Positions 1-11,065 of a stretch of DNA of 64,000 nucleotides are shown here, one piece after another. The stretch is from Pinus tabuliformis. Lineage: Eukaryota; Streptophyta; Pinopsida; Pinales; Pinaceae. The position numbers and the translations under genes are program-made. The stretch lies in assembly GCA_031772625.1 (NCBI GenBank), contig CM062816.1:632245269-632309268 (forward strand). Reading direction: 5' to 3'. The first letter of the stretch is position 1, and every line of letters begins with the position of its first letter. Under the pieces are notes generated by a model, which saw only the letters and a list, made by a program, of their open reading frames with translations, made no database searches and was not told the origin of the DNA.

Positions 1-1140
1 CAAGGTGCCTTCTTCTTTCACTGCAGTCTAGCTGTCAATCCTACTGAGATGTGATATGCTACTTCTTGCATGACAAGTATGTCCAACTCAAACTTTGAAA
101 GAACATGTGGAAGCTTCTCCACACTGAACACTTTGATGAAAGTACCTAACAATGAGGCATACCAATCTGCAATGGCTAACAACACTTCCATTGCTTCCTT
201 TGACATGCAGGGTGGATCTTGTTCGAATATCAACCTGTACACTAAGGTGACAAAATGGTCAGACAGTCGTATGATTGCTCCTCTGAAGCTGCATTTGGAC
301 AACTTGAAATATGTGTTCACAATAGTCTGCGTTGGTGACCATGCCCACTCCAAGCCCGGGAACTCATGTCAGGCACAGACTACATCTAGAATATAGGTGG
401 ACACATAAATAGCTGCATGAAAACCTTCGGGTGATTGTTGAGCCTTCGTGACTTGTTCCTTCAACTAATGAGCCAATATGTTAGACCAGTTGCATGGTCT
501 TCATTCTCTAGCCAGTTGGTCCAGTGTGATCACCCAACTCTGAGGGAAGGTCTTATTTCTTTCTTAGCCACTCAGTTCATGCTCGAATATTACCAAGTAT
601 TGGTGTGCCTTCCTCAACATCTTTTTCTTATAGATCTAGCTGGTTGTGATCTTGAAGCGAGCTGACTCCTTTACCTGATCCTTCAGAATGTCTCTAGAGT
701 GAGCTCTGTTGTTGGGAAAACTAGATGGAGGAGTGATGATAGTCATAGGATGGGACATCTTATACATCTCATCACAATCTCATGCCCAAAAGGTTGCAAG
801 CTTCATCCCACTGACACTACTTAAGGTCATCGTCTTGGAGTTAGTGTGAGAGACGATCCAATGAATCATGTATATGCATGGGAACGTGGGGTATCTGCAT
901 GCAATTCGGTACAAGCCAGACTTGTGAATGTTCATGTACACCTAATTTTCTTTGAGGTCTTCCCCAAAAGTGCCTGTGAATGTTTCATTAACCTCTTGCC
1001 ACTTCTGTTTGATGTCCTTGTCTAGATATAGCTTCGTATATTCATAGATCAACACACTGGAGGACACCTGCTCAAATGTTGTTTCGGCTCCAACTCCATT
1101 AGTGTCTTGTGATCATGTTCTCCTAGAATCAATCGATACA
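1..1140 (-). pseudogene. Broken coding relic of unknown family
   Basis: Reading the minus strand from about 1,140 down to the window edge gives a long protein-like translation with few stops. One frame runs through 'SPEGFHAAIYVSTYILD' and 'LEWAWSPTQTIVNTYFK', then 'DPPCMSKEAMEVLLAIADWY', and meets a TGA near base 15-17, after which Lys-rich coding continues to the edge. Further stops lie at about 373-375 (TGA) and about 470 (TAG). Upstream pieces such as 'VLIYEYTKLYLDKDIKQKW' are in the same style. The composition is that of a globular protein, not of a chance ORF. I do not recognise the family. It could be a retroelement accessory protein or a decayed host gene. No start codon or promoter could be fixed. 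The Athila-like element inserted just upstream at 1,257 would have separated it from any 5' exons. Confidence 0.45.
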
Positions 1141-1251
1141 AATGAACACTTGAAAGATCTGGAAACAAGGAACATGCATGGCAAGAGATATGTCAGTGAA
1201 AACAAATAAAACACGGGAAATGACACAACACATACCTGGGAAACCGATGAG

Positions 1252-1256
1252 CAAGA
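1252..1256. repeat. Target-site duplication CAAGA (left copy)
   Basis: The five bases directly before the 5' LTR are CAAGA, and the same five follow the 3' LTR at 16,550-16,554. A 5-bp duplication is normal for Ty3/gypsy integration. The match fixes both outer ends of the element to the base and shows that the two LTRs belong to one insertion. Confidence 0.9.
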
Positions 1257-2260
1257 TGATGAGCCCCATAAATGGGTAATTATATGGGCTCATTTTGCCT
1301 CCTAACTTATCTTAATCCACCATTATCATTAGTTTATTACATGTTTTTGATTATATTTATGCTAATAGAGTGAGTTGGGTTGGTCATTATGACATGAAGT
1401 CTAATGTGTGTTTAATGCAGACTTTTGGTCAATTTTGGAGACAAAGTCAAAGATTTAATGGAGATTTCGCTGAAAATATTTGAAGAAGACAAGGGAGAGG
1501 ATTTATAGGAGGGTATCCCCCTCATTTATGACTCCCCACTTTGAACTCTCCATCATGCAGCTCAAAGCACAAGCAGCCACATCAATGCACCAAAAAGGTA
1601 GCCGAGAAAGTGGAGGATAATTTTTGTTTATCTCAAGTTTTGGGAGCCAAGCCTCTCTGATTTTAAGGAACCTATTGGGAGCTTTAGTTTTATAAGTAGA
1701 GAGGCCTAGGGACTCACTACGTTGTTGGAAGTTAGTCAAAATTTTAAATTTGTGTTGCAGCTTTGCTCTGCTCAACTTTGAGCTTACTTTTGTTGATAGT
1801 TTCATGTAATCCTATTATTATTTTGATAATGGAGATGATATCTTGTTCAAGCTAGCATTGAGTTACCATAGAGAGCTAAATCTCTCGGGTTAGGGCCCAT
1901 TCCATGCAACAAATCTCCTCTTGTTTTGTATTTATATGTTTTGCTTCAGTTTATGAATTAGTTGTTGTTAGATAGATTTATGTTTTAGTTGAGAATAGGT
2001 TGCTTTTGGTGATTTAAAAGGTTGTTTCCATTTCAATTTGTTGTATTAGGTTGAACAGTGATAGGAAAGAGATACAAAAATGCCATCAACAGAGCCTTGA
2101 CCTCCTTTCCTCCCTCTGGGATAATGAATTGAGGCCAAGAGCCTCTTACTGCCACAAAAAAAAAAACAGATTTGCCTTTTTCATAGGATTTCTGGTGTTG
2201 CAGTTTGTTAGAAGGTTAATGCTTGGCTCTACATCTATTTCACCAAGCTCATTTCTGTTT

Positions 2261-3303
2261 AATAAAAGCTCTAATTTTGAGAGTTTGAGGTGAAGAAATC
2301 CCGGCCAAAGCATGTAGTGAAATAACTGGTTCATCAGGGACATTGTCCTTTTGGTTATCCTCTTCTACCGCCTCCTGTTCCTCTAGTGGTGGATCTTCCT
2401 CCGATGAGCTATAATCAGTGGCATCGATTTGAAAAAAAAATTTCTCCTTGCATTTATGACCTGGGGAGTATTTTTCATCATATTAGTAACATAATCCTTG
2501 CTTTCTTCTTTCATCCATTTCTGCAGGTGACACCTTTTAAACCTTAAGTGCTTGAGTCGTGCTGTGAGCCTGTGGGGGACAACCCGTAGCGGTGAAATTT
2601 GGGCAACTGTACTAAGCTACTAACGCACGTTCCATGTTACGGGCTACCTTGCAAGCCTCTGTCCATGTGGGAGGGTGGTGAAGTAGGACATGGGTTTTAT
2701 GGCTTCTTTAAGACCGCTGCTAAAACATTCTGTATAGAACAAACCTGAGAGACCCCTAGTGCAGAAGGCTAAGGCTTCAAAGGCTGTAACATATTCATCC
2801 ACTGTGCCAGTCTATCGGAGCTTAGTAAGATGACCCAAAAAAGATGATTCCTAGTCAAAGCGTTTTGTAAGAGCTTTTCTGAAGGTGGTCCAAGTCACAA
2901 AAGTTCCATTGCAACATTGATTCCATTCCCACCATTGCCACCTTTCAGTGTCCAAGTACATGCTCCCCACCATAAGCTGAGTCTCATTATCTAAGATGTT
3001 ATTCAGATTGAAATACTGCTCCATTTGTGCTATCCATGCTGCTGGGTGAGAACCATCAAATTTATGCATATCCAACTTGGGAGGTCACGAACAGGATTGT
3101 TGGTGGGGGCCCCAGAGGTGAAGAGAGTGGTTAGACTCACCCTCACTGTGTCCATTGCCAAGATACGCCTCCTCGTGGGATTCCTCCTTACCCTTCGAGA
3201 TTATGCTAGTTAGTCTGTCAAGTTGAATTTGGAGGGATTGCAAGGTTTCTTCAAGTTTGTCCATCCTCTCATTGGCCATAACTTGAGCTCTAGTTTCTAC
3301 CAT
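2261..3303 (-). pseudogene. gag: gag (to start of protease), nested gypsy element
   Basis: The start reads 'MVETRAQVMANERMDKLEET' at 3,303, a typical plant gypsy Gag beginning followed by a short coiled coil. After a frameshift the capsid part continues as 'MDMHKFDGSHPAAWIAQMEQ' (from 3,075) and 'TTFRKALTKRFD'. A degenerate CCHC knuckle lies near 2,440-2,510: the second Cys is replaced and a stop lies inside it, but 'GHKCKEK' remains. The final piece contains 'ISLHALAG', which in these families leads into the aspartic protease, and the frame then ends at the truncation. At least two frameshifts and several stops make it non-functional. Confidence 0.78.
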
Positions 3304-4104
3304 GCACCGACCTGATGTTCTTGAAATTTGGGACCGCCCAATTTTTTTTTTTTCACTAAGAATTGAATGGTACCACCGTGCTCAGCTCGTCGTTCTGATT
3401 CTGATGGGCTAGATCACCAATAAGCGCCCCGGGATATCTCAAAGGAGCACCAATGAGCAGCGAAACAGATTGTTGCTGCGGATCTGATGGATCTAATAGA
3501 TCTGAATGGCTGGTCGGAACTGTGGGACTAATGTCTGTTGCTGTTGCACCCCTTTGTGCGAGCGGATCTGGTAGAGATGATGCATGATCCCAAGATATAA
3601 AAGGGAACTATGGTCTCGAGGAGTGTCAAGTGCTACAGATCACAATATACATAAGGGTCTGACAGTAGTAATTGGCCGAATATTTCAGGGCTCTAACTAA
3701 GGAGGATCAACCGTACCCTTAGCTGTAAAACCCGACTACCCTATCATACGGGCGAGTAATCTCTTCGAGTGTTGTTCTCGGTGTGCTGTAGTAGCAAGAC
3801 GGCCGACATTTTATCTATGGCGAGGTTGCAGAGGGGATAAGGGGCTTCCGATATACCCAGAAGGTACCTGGAAGACAATTCGTACGAGGTTCTGTCTAAT
3901 GCACTACTACTCGAAGGGGTACCCACAGGGGTTACAAGGGAGTCCAACAAGCGTGACCACCTCTTGTATTTCCTCTGTGCATGCCTCCCTAAATCCGTAG
4001 GTTTATGCGCTCAACGATAGATCCTGTGGTTTAAAAACGCTGGAACACGTCCCTAACAAAAAAAAAATTGCTAAGAAATGGTGATCCCACCAGCCTTGGA
4101 AAGT

Positions 4105-4116
4105 GCTCTGATACCA
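4105..4116 (-). promoter_or_regulatory. Primer-binding site (initiator Met tRNA)
   Basis: The minus strand reads TGGTATCAGAGC two bases inside the LTR. This is the standard complement of the 3' end of initiator methionine tRNA, used to prime minus-strand DNA synthesis. It shows that the element is oriented on the minus strand and that 4,119-4,535 is its 5' LTR. Confidence 0.92.
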
Positions 4117-4118
4117 CT

Positions 4119-4535
4119 TGTTATGCTCTTAACCTACAAAAAGATACCCAAATACAGAATATGTGAAGAAAGATACCCAGAACATAGAACAGTGAGAGAC
4201 AACAACAAATATTTTATTATTCAGAAAGCAATGTTGATTGGCCTCTTTGAGGGGGCAACCTCCAATAGAGCAGAGCTCGATACAAAAATAAGACACGATG
4301 CTCCTCGTAGGGAGTCTCTATCCTTTATATATGACTCATACATGCAATACCATGGATCAATACCATGGGTTTTATTAATACCATCTATCTAATACCATGG
4401 CCCATTTGCAACTAACTGTTGTCCCGTCATTAATTGCGGGTTAACCACTTACAATTATTAATATGGGCTTTATTGACTCTTTACTATGACTCGATCCCAC
4501 TACATAAATAAGGGGGTTAGGGTGGGACCCTAACA
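4119..4535 (-). repeat. 5' LTR of the nested gypsy element (417 bp)
   Basis: The LTR is bounded by TGTTA and TAACA, a 5-bp terminal inverted repeat. Its inner end abuts the primer-binding site, with two spacer bases between them. Its outer end meets the ATTTT copy of the target duplication. No partner LTR exists at the other end of the insertion. Confidence 0.85.
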
Positions 4536-5674
4536 ATTTTTGTCTTTGCAATAAATTTCCTTCCATGATTTCTTTCCACATAGTATTTTTTCAGCATCTA
4601 CCTTCCTAGATCAAAGTTTAGCTTAGCTTGATAAAAATTCTGTTTTTTGATGTATCTAGCTTCTTTGCTGACTTAACTTCATTTTTTGGTTTTCGATTCT
4701 CTTGTAGAAATCCTCTTCTCACAATAAGCTAGCCCATTAGCCATCACCATTTCTCTTTGATTTATGTCCCACAGGTCACCCAAAGTCCCTCACAAATCTA
4801 CCTTAGTTTTCTGCACTTTTCTCATGAACATTCCTTTCTTCCCTTGAACAATTCCAACCATATTTCTCTTTCTCGATCCTTCTTGATGAACCCTAGACAA
4901 CTTAACACGTCCCCCTAACCTTAGGCTACCCTTTCCACCCTCTTTCCTACCTTCAAAACGTCCAAAACTGCTCTCAGCATCCTCCTATAGACCTCCTCTA
5001 GACCTCCTATAGATCCCCTGCAATGTCCTATAGATTTTCCTGTAGGTGTGTTTTTGAAGTCCGATTGCAGTAAAAGCCTCTAGAAGGCCACTAGGGACCT
5101 CCTAGGACCCATCCACACCTTCCTATGCCTCTGCAAAATCCAAAGTCGCCCTCCATCGCCACCTAATTGTTGCCACATTGACAAACAAATAAATTACATG
5201 CAGGACAATTTCACCTAAAAATACATAAAAATCCAAAAAGATTTTTTTTTTCTAATTTGCTTCTAGAAATAGCTTAAGTAGATGTTGTTTACTTCCTAAG
5301 TAGGTAATCACATTCATTTTATGGTTTTTCATCTCCCTTTCTGCAAAAGTAAGATTAGTTGGTTAATTAGGATTTGCTAGGTTTACCTTACATTTCAGTC
5401 TTTTTCTCCTTTTTGCAAGTAGAGTAGCCTCTATAGAGTAAGCTTTCCTTTCTCTCATCAAATTTAAAGATTCTTATGGAATTCATAGAAGTTGGCTTGA
5501 GCTCCTAGTGATCTTGCTCCAGCTGACCAAGTGACAACCTACAGTAAGAACTAGTACTTGTGCATACAACACCGTCACTTCCAAGTTTGTTACGAACTAC
5601 CGAGTTGATAAAAGTAAAGTAGGAAGCCAAAGGGTTGCAATGTTATTGCTGAAATACTGTACCTCACCACTTTT

Positions 5675-5692
5675 TGGCGTTGTTTCCATGGA
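5675..5692 (+). promoter_or_regulatory. Primer-binding site of the Athila-like element
   Basis: TGGCGTTGTTTCCATGGA starts five bases after the 5' LTR. It is a mutated version of the TGGCG-type site common in Athila elements, usually assigned to an Asp tRNA. The position relative to the LTR end supports the call; the tRNA assignment is from family knowledge. Confidence 0.65.
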
Positions 5693-5756
5693 GGCGTCAG
5701 GGTATTTTATGATTACTGCTTTCTTCTATTTTTTACTACAAAATTCTGCTAAGTAG

Positions 5757-5990
5757 TTTATTTTAGTAAAAGTAGAGTAGTGTTCATTTTAGTTTCCGCA
5801 ATTTCCTTTTCAATTCTGCAATTTCCATTTCAGAAAAAGTAGAGTAGTCATTTCTTTGCTCTCCTTTCAATTCTGCACTTTCCATTTCAGCAAAAGTGGA
5901 TTAGTCATTTCCTTGCTTTCAGTTCTGCATTTCATTTGCTTTCCTTTCAGTTCTGCAATTTCATTTTAGCAAGTTCATTTCAGTTAGTTG
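5757..5990 (+). repeat. Degenerate tandem repeats in the 5' leader
   Basis: The leader between PBS and gag repeats blocks of the form TTTCARTTCTGCANTT followed by CATTTYAG and AGTAGAGTAGT-like sequence, roughly three to five times with a spacing near 60-75 bases. It has no open frame. Such leader repeats are probably slippage products. Confidence 0.6.
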
Positions 5991-6245
5991 CAATTTGTTT
6001 GTTCAATCAATTTCAGTTTTGCAAGTACAAGAAGAAAAAAAAAAATCAACCAAAAGATTTATTTTCATGCCTCGTAGGAACAGAGATAATTCAGGAAAAT
6101 TCTTGCCCAACACCCCCACCACATCACATAGCCACCCTTCTCTCTTCTTCGGTGGCATTGACCAGGAATAACCTTTAGGTGAACAACCAGAGATATTTGA
6201 AGAACCTATAGGGGAAAAGAAGAAGAAAACATCCCTCCTGAGACA

Positions 6246-7330
6246 ATGGTTGAAAACAGAAATGGTAGGGCGAATCGAGAAATATTAATGGTTACCTTTC
6301 ACATCCGAGTGACCAATGGGGACACCAAAATGAAGAACATAAGCCCTTCAGCCCTACCTCACTTCCATGGATTGACTACAGAAGGTCCTGACAACTTTTT
6401 GTTTGAGTTTGTTGTTATCTGTCGAACCTATGACTATGTAGAAAATGAGCAAAAGTTGAAACTATTTCCTTCTACTCTCTAGGATGCAACATTGCACTGG
6501 TTCATGGGGTTGCTTGGCAATAGCATCACAACTTGGGCTCAGATGCAGCAGGCCTTTAATAAAAAATATCGAGACCACTGTAGGTAGAAAGACACCAAGG
6601 AAGAATTCTTTTGAATGACCATAAGAAGTGATGAAAATTTGGAAGATTATGAAGAGAGGTTCCAGCTAAAATATAAAAGGTCCAGGTGCACAGTTAACCC
6701 CGAATCTCTAAGGTTGGTCTTACTCAGGGGAATTCTGGAAGATCTTCTAGACACCCTCCATCTACTAGCTAGGGGAGACATCTACCAACTACATTATGAA
6801 GAAATAAAGAATGTTTTTAGAAACCATTCTAGGGTAGCTAGAAAGAGAGGTAGGGGGAGTCAACCCATAGCCAGTACCTCCTCATCCAGTTCATCCCTCA
6901 AAGGTGAATTTGGAAACATGTTGGAAGACATCAAGAGTGATATGTTGTAGACTCTTTCCATGCAAATGGATATCTTGAATATCAAAAGGAAACAAGAGGA
7001 AGAAGAGAGGGCTTTGGCCATTTTTTGTCCTAGGTACACCAGAAGGCATCCTAGGAATGAGTGTCCATTAAACGCTATAGGGGTTTCTTCGGTTTGTGAA
7101 GAAGATCATTCTACAGATAAGTGACCTTCCTTGCTCGAGCTTAAAGCTATATACTAGGGGGCCGAAGGAGCCACTGAACCACTCTATTTCATGAACCAGA
7201 GGAGACCGCATGGACCTAGACCATACTAGCAAGGGATGTGAGGGACATCTCAGGCATACTACAACCCGAATCAAGCCACTTCCATACCTTCTTGGGGCCC
7301 TCCTGCTCATCCTTCCTGGTCCACACCTCC
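6246..7330 (+). pseudogene. gag: gag of the Athila-like element
   Basis: One frame runs from an ATG at 6,246 with stops at 6,480-6,482, about 6,588 and 6,948-6,950. The capsid-type core includes 'LPHFHGLTTEGPDNFLFEF' (about residue 38 on), 'KLKLFPSTL' before the first stop, and 'MTIRSDENLEDYEERFQLKY' from 6,615. A Ser run (about 6,880) separates the core from a degenerate zinc-binding part with 'RRHPRNECPLN' (about 7,040-7,075) and 'CEEDHSTDK'. Gag would form the particle and bind RNA. The first stop replaces a Gln codon by C-to-T. The Pro-rich tail around 7,280-7,330 changes frame, so the true C terminus is uncertain. Confidence 0.72.
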
Positions 7331-7879
7331 TCCTTGATCCTATTCATCTCAATATCATGCCCAACCATTTTCTCATGCATTTCAATCCTATGCTCAGCCA
7401 AAATCCTAGTGGAATGCATCTCATGAGGGGTGGAGGCCCCAGTACAACTCTCCTCCTACTCTTTTGCCTCCACCACCTACTCAACCACAACCATTGTCTC
7501 CTACTCCACCAAGGCAAACCCAAATGCCTACCTAGCTGAACTCGAACCTGAAAAACAGAAAGGCCCAACAAGTATATAGTGGGGAACCATCATGCCCAAC
7601 TTATGCTGTGGAGATTCAGGAGATTAACCTATGAGCTAGGAAGGTTCTCCTAGATAGCCAGCCTCCCCCTCAGAAGGTTGAGGAAGATAAAGAGGAAAGT
7701 GAACTGAAATCAATTCCACTCTTTCCTTAGATATTATCCGGGATAACACAGCCCACCCCAGAAGAAACAGAACCTCTGGGAGAATTGAAATAGTTATGTG
7801 TAAAAATACCACTTCTCCAAGCCATAAAGGAAGTGCTTTAGGCATCTAGGTAGGTCCAAGAGAGATACCCCAACCATCA

Positions 7880-8532
7880 ATGTCATAGGACAACTATCGA
7901 ACCTGATGTTGGGGTAGGTAATCTGTCCGAAATGTCTGGACCCTAGAAACCCAGTAGTTTATGTCCACATCAATTGTACCATGATCCCACATACCTTCAT
8001 TGATCTCGGAGCTACCATTAATGGGATGACAAAGAACACCATGCTCAAAATCAACCTCCAGGGCTCCCTGAGGAAGACTATGACATTACTGCAGCTAGCA
8101 AATTGCTCCACTGTGATCCTTGAAGGGATTATGGAGGATGTAATGGTCTCCATTGATTCTTGGGAGTACCTTGTTGATTTATTAGTTCTCCTACCAAAGG
8201 AAAAGCTTACTGGGCATCCTCTCATCCTAGGAAGACCCTAGTTGGCCACTGTCAATGCTTACATCAGTTATCGAACTGGGAACATGACCATTAAGAAGGG
8301 GCATATCTCCAAGCAGCTAATCATATACCCTCTTGCCCAACCCTTGCTAGAACATGATCTACCTCTCTGGTTGGAGGAGGAGGATGATGACGAAGTCTAT
8401 TATGCACCACTATGTGCAGTAGAAACTATCATGGGGTGGAAACTACAAAATGAGGATGATATCATTGAAAATTTAATTCAGAATCCACCCCCAAGTATTT
8501 TTCCTTTAGAATATCTAGTGAAAGAAACCTAA
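7880..8532 (+). pseudogene. Protease region of the Athila-like element
   Basis: The motif 'HTFIDLGATINGMTK' (from about 7,990) is the Athila-type aspartic protease signature, with DLGA where most retroelements have D(S/T)G. The following 'LGRP' (about 8,230) is the flap/end motif of the family, and a stop directly after it replaces a Trp codon (TGG to TAG, 8,239-8,241). The frame then continues to 8,532 through an acidic linker, 'LEEEDDDEVYYAP'. The domain would cleave Gag-Pol. It lies between gag and reverse transcriptase, as expected for Ty3/gypsy. Confidence 0.72.
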
Positions 8533-8559
8533 GACAATCCCTTAACTAATCTTTGTGCG

Positions 8560-9530
8560 ACTGACCTGACCTTGCTCCATGTTAAGAATATATAGTTTGG
8601 CCTAGAAAGAACTTTGAAAATCAACTCATCCCTATCCACTTCCTAGAAGAAGGAACTATGCAGCTTATTGAGAAAAAATTTAGATGCCTTCGCTTGGAGT
8701 TATAAGGAGATGAAGGGAGTGCACACTTCAGTATGTACTAATCATATATATATTAGGGAAGATTTCAAACCAGTCAGGCAGCCTCAAAGGACGATGAATC
8801 TAGCCCTTAAATATATTGTTAAGGAAGAATTGCAAACATTACTTGATGCAGGATTCATCTACCCCATCTCTGATAGTGAATGGGTCTCTCCTTTGGTGCT
8901 AGTGCCAAAGAAAAATGGTAAGTGTAGAATCTATGTCAATTACCGAGAACTGAACAAGGGCACTAAAAAGGACCATTCTCCTTTGCCTTTCATAGATCAA
9001 GTGTTAGATGGTCTGGGGGGGAAAAAGTTTTTCTCCTTCTTAGATGTGTTTAGCGGGTACAATCAAATCCAAATTAGCCTGGAAGACCAAGTTAATACCA
9101 TTTTCACTTGTCCTTGGGGTACCTTTGCATATCGGGTCATTCCTTTTGGTTTTTGCAACACTCCAGCCACCTTCCAGAGAGCAGTATTAAGCATATTTTC
9201 TGAATTGCTTCATGATTCAGTGGAAATATATATGGATGATTTTACTCCTTATGGTTCTAGCTTTCAAGAAGCTTTATCTAACCTAGGAAATTTTTTGGAC
9301 AAGTGTATTGAAATGAACCTGTCCCTCAGTCCAGAAAAATATGAATTTCGGATCACTGAAGGGATCATGCTAGGTCATGCAATATCTCAACAAGGATTGC
9401 AGGTGGACCCCAACAAAGTTGCGATCATCCAAACAGTCCCAGCTCCTCAAAAGGTGAGAGATGTCTGAAGTTTCCTAGGTTTAGCTAGATATTACAAGAG
9501 ATTCATTAAAGATTTAAGTTAGCCTCTCTG
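8560..9530 (+). pseudogene. Reverse transcriptase of the Athila-like element
   Basis: An uninterrupted 266-codon stretch (8,668-9,468) holds the core motifs in order: 'WVSPLVLVPKKNGKCRI', 'FFSFLDVFSGYNQI' (catalytic Asp), 'PFGFCNTPATFQRAV', and the active-site box 'IYMDDF' near 9,225-9,240. The thumb reads 'LSPEKYEFRITEGIMLGH'. The TGA at 9,466-9,468 replaces an Arg codon by C-to-T, and the frame carries on with 'SFLGLARYYKRFIKDLS' before a frameshift near 9,520. This is the best preserved enzyme in the element, but it is not translatable as part of an intact polyprotein. Confidence 0.9.
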
Positions 9531-10040
9531 ATGTTTGGTATTTTACGAAAACATGTCGAGTTCATATGGGCTGAAAATTGTCAAGAAGCCCTAGATACCT
9601 TGAAAAGCAAACTTGTGACGGCCCCAATTTTGAGATTCCCAAACTAGGCCCCAGTCTTCCACATTCACACAGATGCCTCAAAAAAAGCAATAGGAGTAGC
9701 CTTGGGACAAATTGATGAAAATTTACCTTATGCCATATACTTTATAAGTAAAAATTTGTCAAAGGCAATGTTAAACTACACGGTAACCGAGAAGGAACTC
9801 CTAGCTGTAGTGCATTCCTTAGATAAATTCAGACATTACATCACATGATATCTAACCTTCGTACACACTGATCATGCTACAATTAGGTACTTAATGAACA
9901 AAATAGATGTAAGTGCTTGTGTTATAAGATGGTTTCTTTTATTGCAGCAGTTTGATTTAACAATTGTTGATAAGCCTAGTAAAGAAAATGTTGTTGTTGA
10001 CTTTTTGTCTAGAGTAAATTTCCCTGCCGGTGATGAAGGA
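9530..10040 (+). pseudogene. RNase H domain of the Athila-like element
   Basis: After the frameshift the polyprotein continues as 'ALDTLKSKLVTAPILRFPN', then the RNase H motifs 'FHIHTDASKKAIG', 'YTVTEKELLAVVHSLDKF', 'VHTDHATIRYLM' and 'KENVVVDFLSR'. The four acidic catalytic positions (D, E, D, D) are all still acidic. Stops occur near 9,645 and 9,848. The domain would remove the RNA template during reverse transcription. Confidence 0.85.
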
Positions 10041-11065
10041 ATGGTGGATGATGAAATGCCAGATGAACACCTTTTTTCTATCTTAGCACTCTTTCCATGG
10101 TTTTTTGTTATAGCAATTTACTTGGTTTTAGCACAGTTCCCACCACACCTGTCCTCAAAAGAGAAGAGAAAGATCGTGAGGAGAACTGCCCCTTTCACCT
10201 GGATTGGGGGCAATCTCTTCAAACATGGCCCAAATCAAATCTTGAGAAGATGTGTCAGGGAGGAGGAAGTCTTTGACATTCTCCTGACCTATCATGACGG
10301 GCCTTGTGGAGGTCATTTTGCAGCAAAGTGGATTGCCTTCAAAATATTGTAGGCATGCTACTATTGGCCCACTCTTCATCAAGATGTGAAGAGATATATC
10401 AGCCAATGTGATCATTGCCGAAGGATGGGGAAACCTACTCTAAAGGATGAGATGCCCCTGCAACTTCAATTGACCTTTGATCCATTTGAGAAGTGGGGCA
10501 TGGAATTTGTCAGTCCTATCAGCACTCCTTCAAAACAGAGACAATACATCATTGTGTGCACCGATTACCTGACAAAATGGGCAGAGAAAAATGCAATCAA
10601 GCTAGCAACAAAGGAAAAAGTAGCTGAGTTTTTAAGAGAAAACATATTCTATAAGTTTGGGTATCCAAGAGAACTGGTCACAGATCAAGGCATCCAGTTC
10701 ACTTCCAATTTAATTGAAGACCTACTCACACATCATAAAATCAAGAATAGGACTTATACTAATGGGTAGGTGGAAGTCACTAATAGAGATTTGGAAGGAA
10801 TTCTGACCAAGGTAATAAGGAGCAACAAAAAAGATTGGGTGGATAGACTAGTTGAGGCCACCTGGGTCTACAACACAACATGGAAGACCACCACACGGTT
10901 CAAACCCTAAGAACTGGTCTATGGGAAGAAGGCTTTTCTGTCAATAGAATTTGAATACAATACACTAGGGATGATAACTCAGCTGGACCTAGACCTCAGC
11001 CATGCACAAAGGGAAAGACTACTCCAGCTCAATGGATTGGATGAACAAGGATTGTAGGCCCTTCT
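10040..11065 (+). pseudogene. Integrase of the Athila-like element
   Basis: The zinc-binding domain is seen as 'YHDGPCGGHFAAK', a TAG at 10,350-10,352 replacing Gln, then 'YYWPTLHQDV' and 'CDHCRRMG'. The catalytic core has 'EKWGMEFVSPI' (the usual Asp is Glu here), 'ELVTDQGIQFTS' with its Asp, and a stop at 10,767-10,769 just before 'VEVTNRDLEGIL', which carries the final Glu. The tail reads 'VYNTTWKTTTRFKP', a TAA, then 'ELVYGKKAF'. The order protease-RT-RNase H-integrase is that of Ty3/gypsy. Confidence 0.85.

Larger units (their letters stand above)
2256..4535 (-). mobile_element. Truncated Ty3/gypsy element nested in the 5' LTR
   Basis: This 2.28-kb block is absent from the partner LTR and is flanked by an imperfect duplication (ATTTC at 2,251-2,255, ATTTT at 4,536-4,540). 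On the minus strand it reads 5' LTR (4,119-4,535), PBS, an ~800-base leader, gag, and the first residues leading into protease, where it stops abruptly. Reverse transcriptase, RNase H, integrase and the second LTR are missing. The broken end begins TGTT, the same first four bases as the LTR terminus. That could be a remnant of the lost LTR or coincidence. The gag style matches common plant Ty3/gypsy elements, probably chromoviruses. Confidence 0.82.
1257..5669 (+). repeat. 5' LTR of the Athila-like element (interrupted)
   Basis: The segment aligns with 14,428-16,549 along its whole length apart from one inserted block. Removing that block (2,256-4,535 plus a 5-bp duplication) leaves 2,128 bases, against 2,122 in the 3' LTR. 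The first ~190 bases show about a dozen differences from the 3' LTR by eye, so the insertion is not recent. Around 4,980-5,050 lies a run of short repeats of the type CTCCTRTAGAC, also present in the 3' LTR at about 15,870-15,935. Confidence 0.88.

Noticed and set aside
1503-1805. A 100-codon minus-strand ORF in the 5' LTR with a counterpart of equal length at 14,674-14,976 in the 3' LTR
   Set aside because: The two copies exist because the LTRs are duplicates. By eye there are about 17 amino-acid differences over 100 residues and no sign that silent sites change more, so there is no evidence of coding constraint.
7210-7539. Open frames on both strands around 7.07-7.57 kb
   Set aside because: They overlap the Pro-rich tail of gag in other frames; the length follows from low-complexity sequence.
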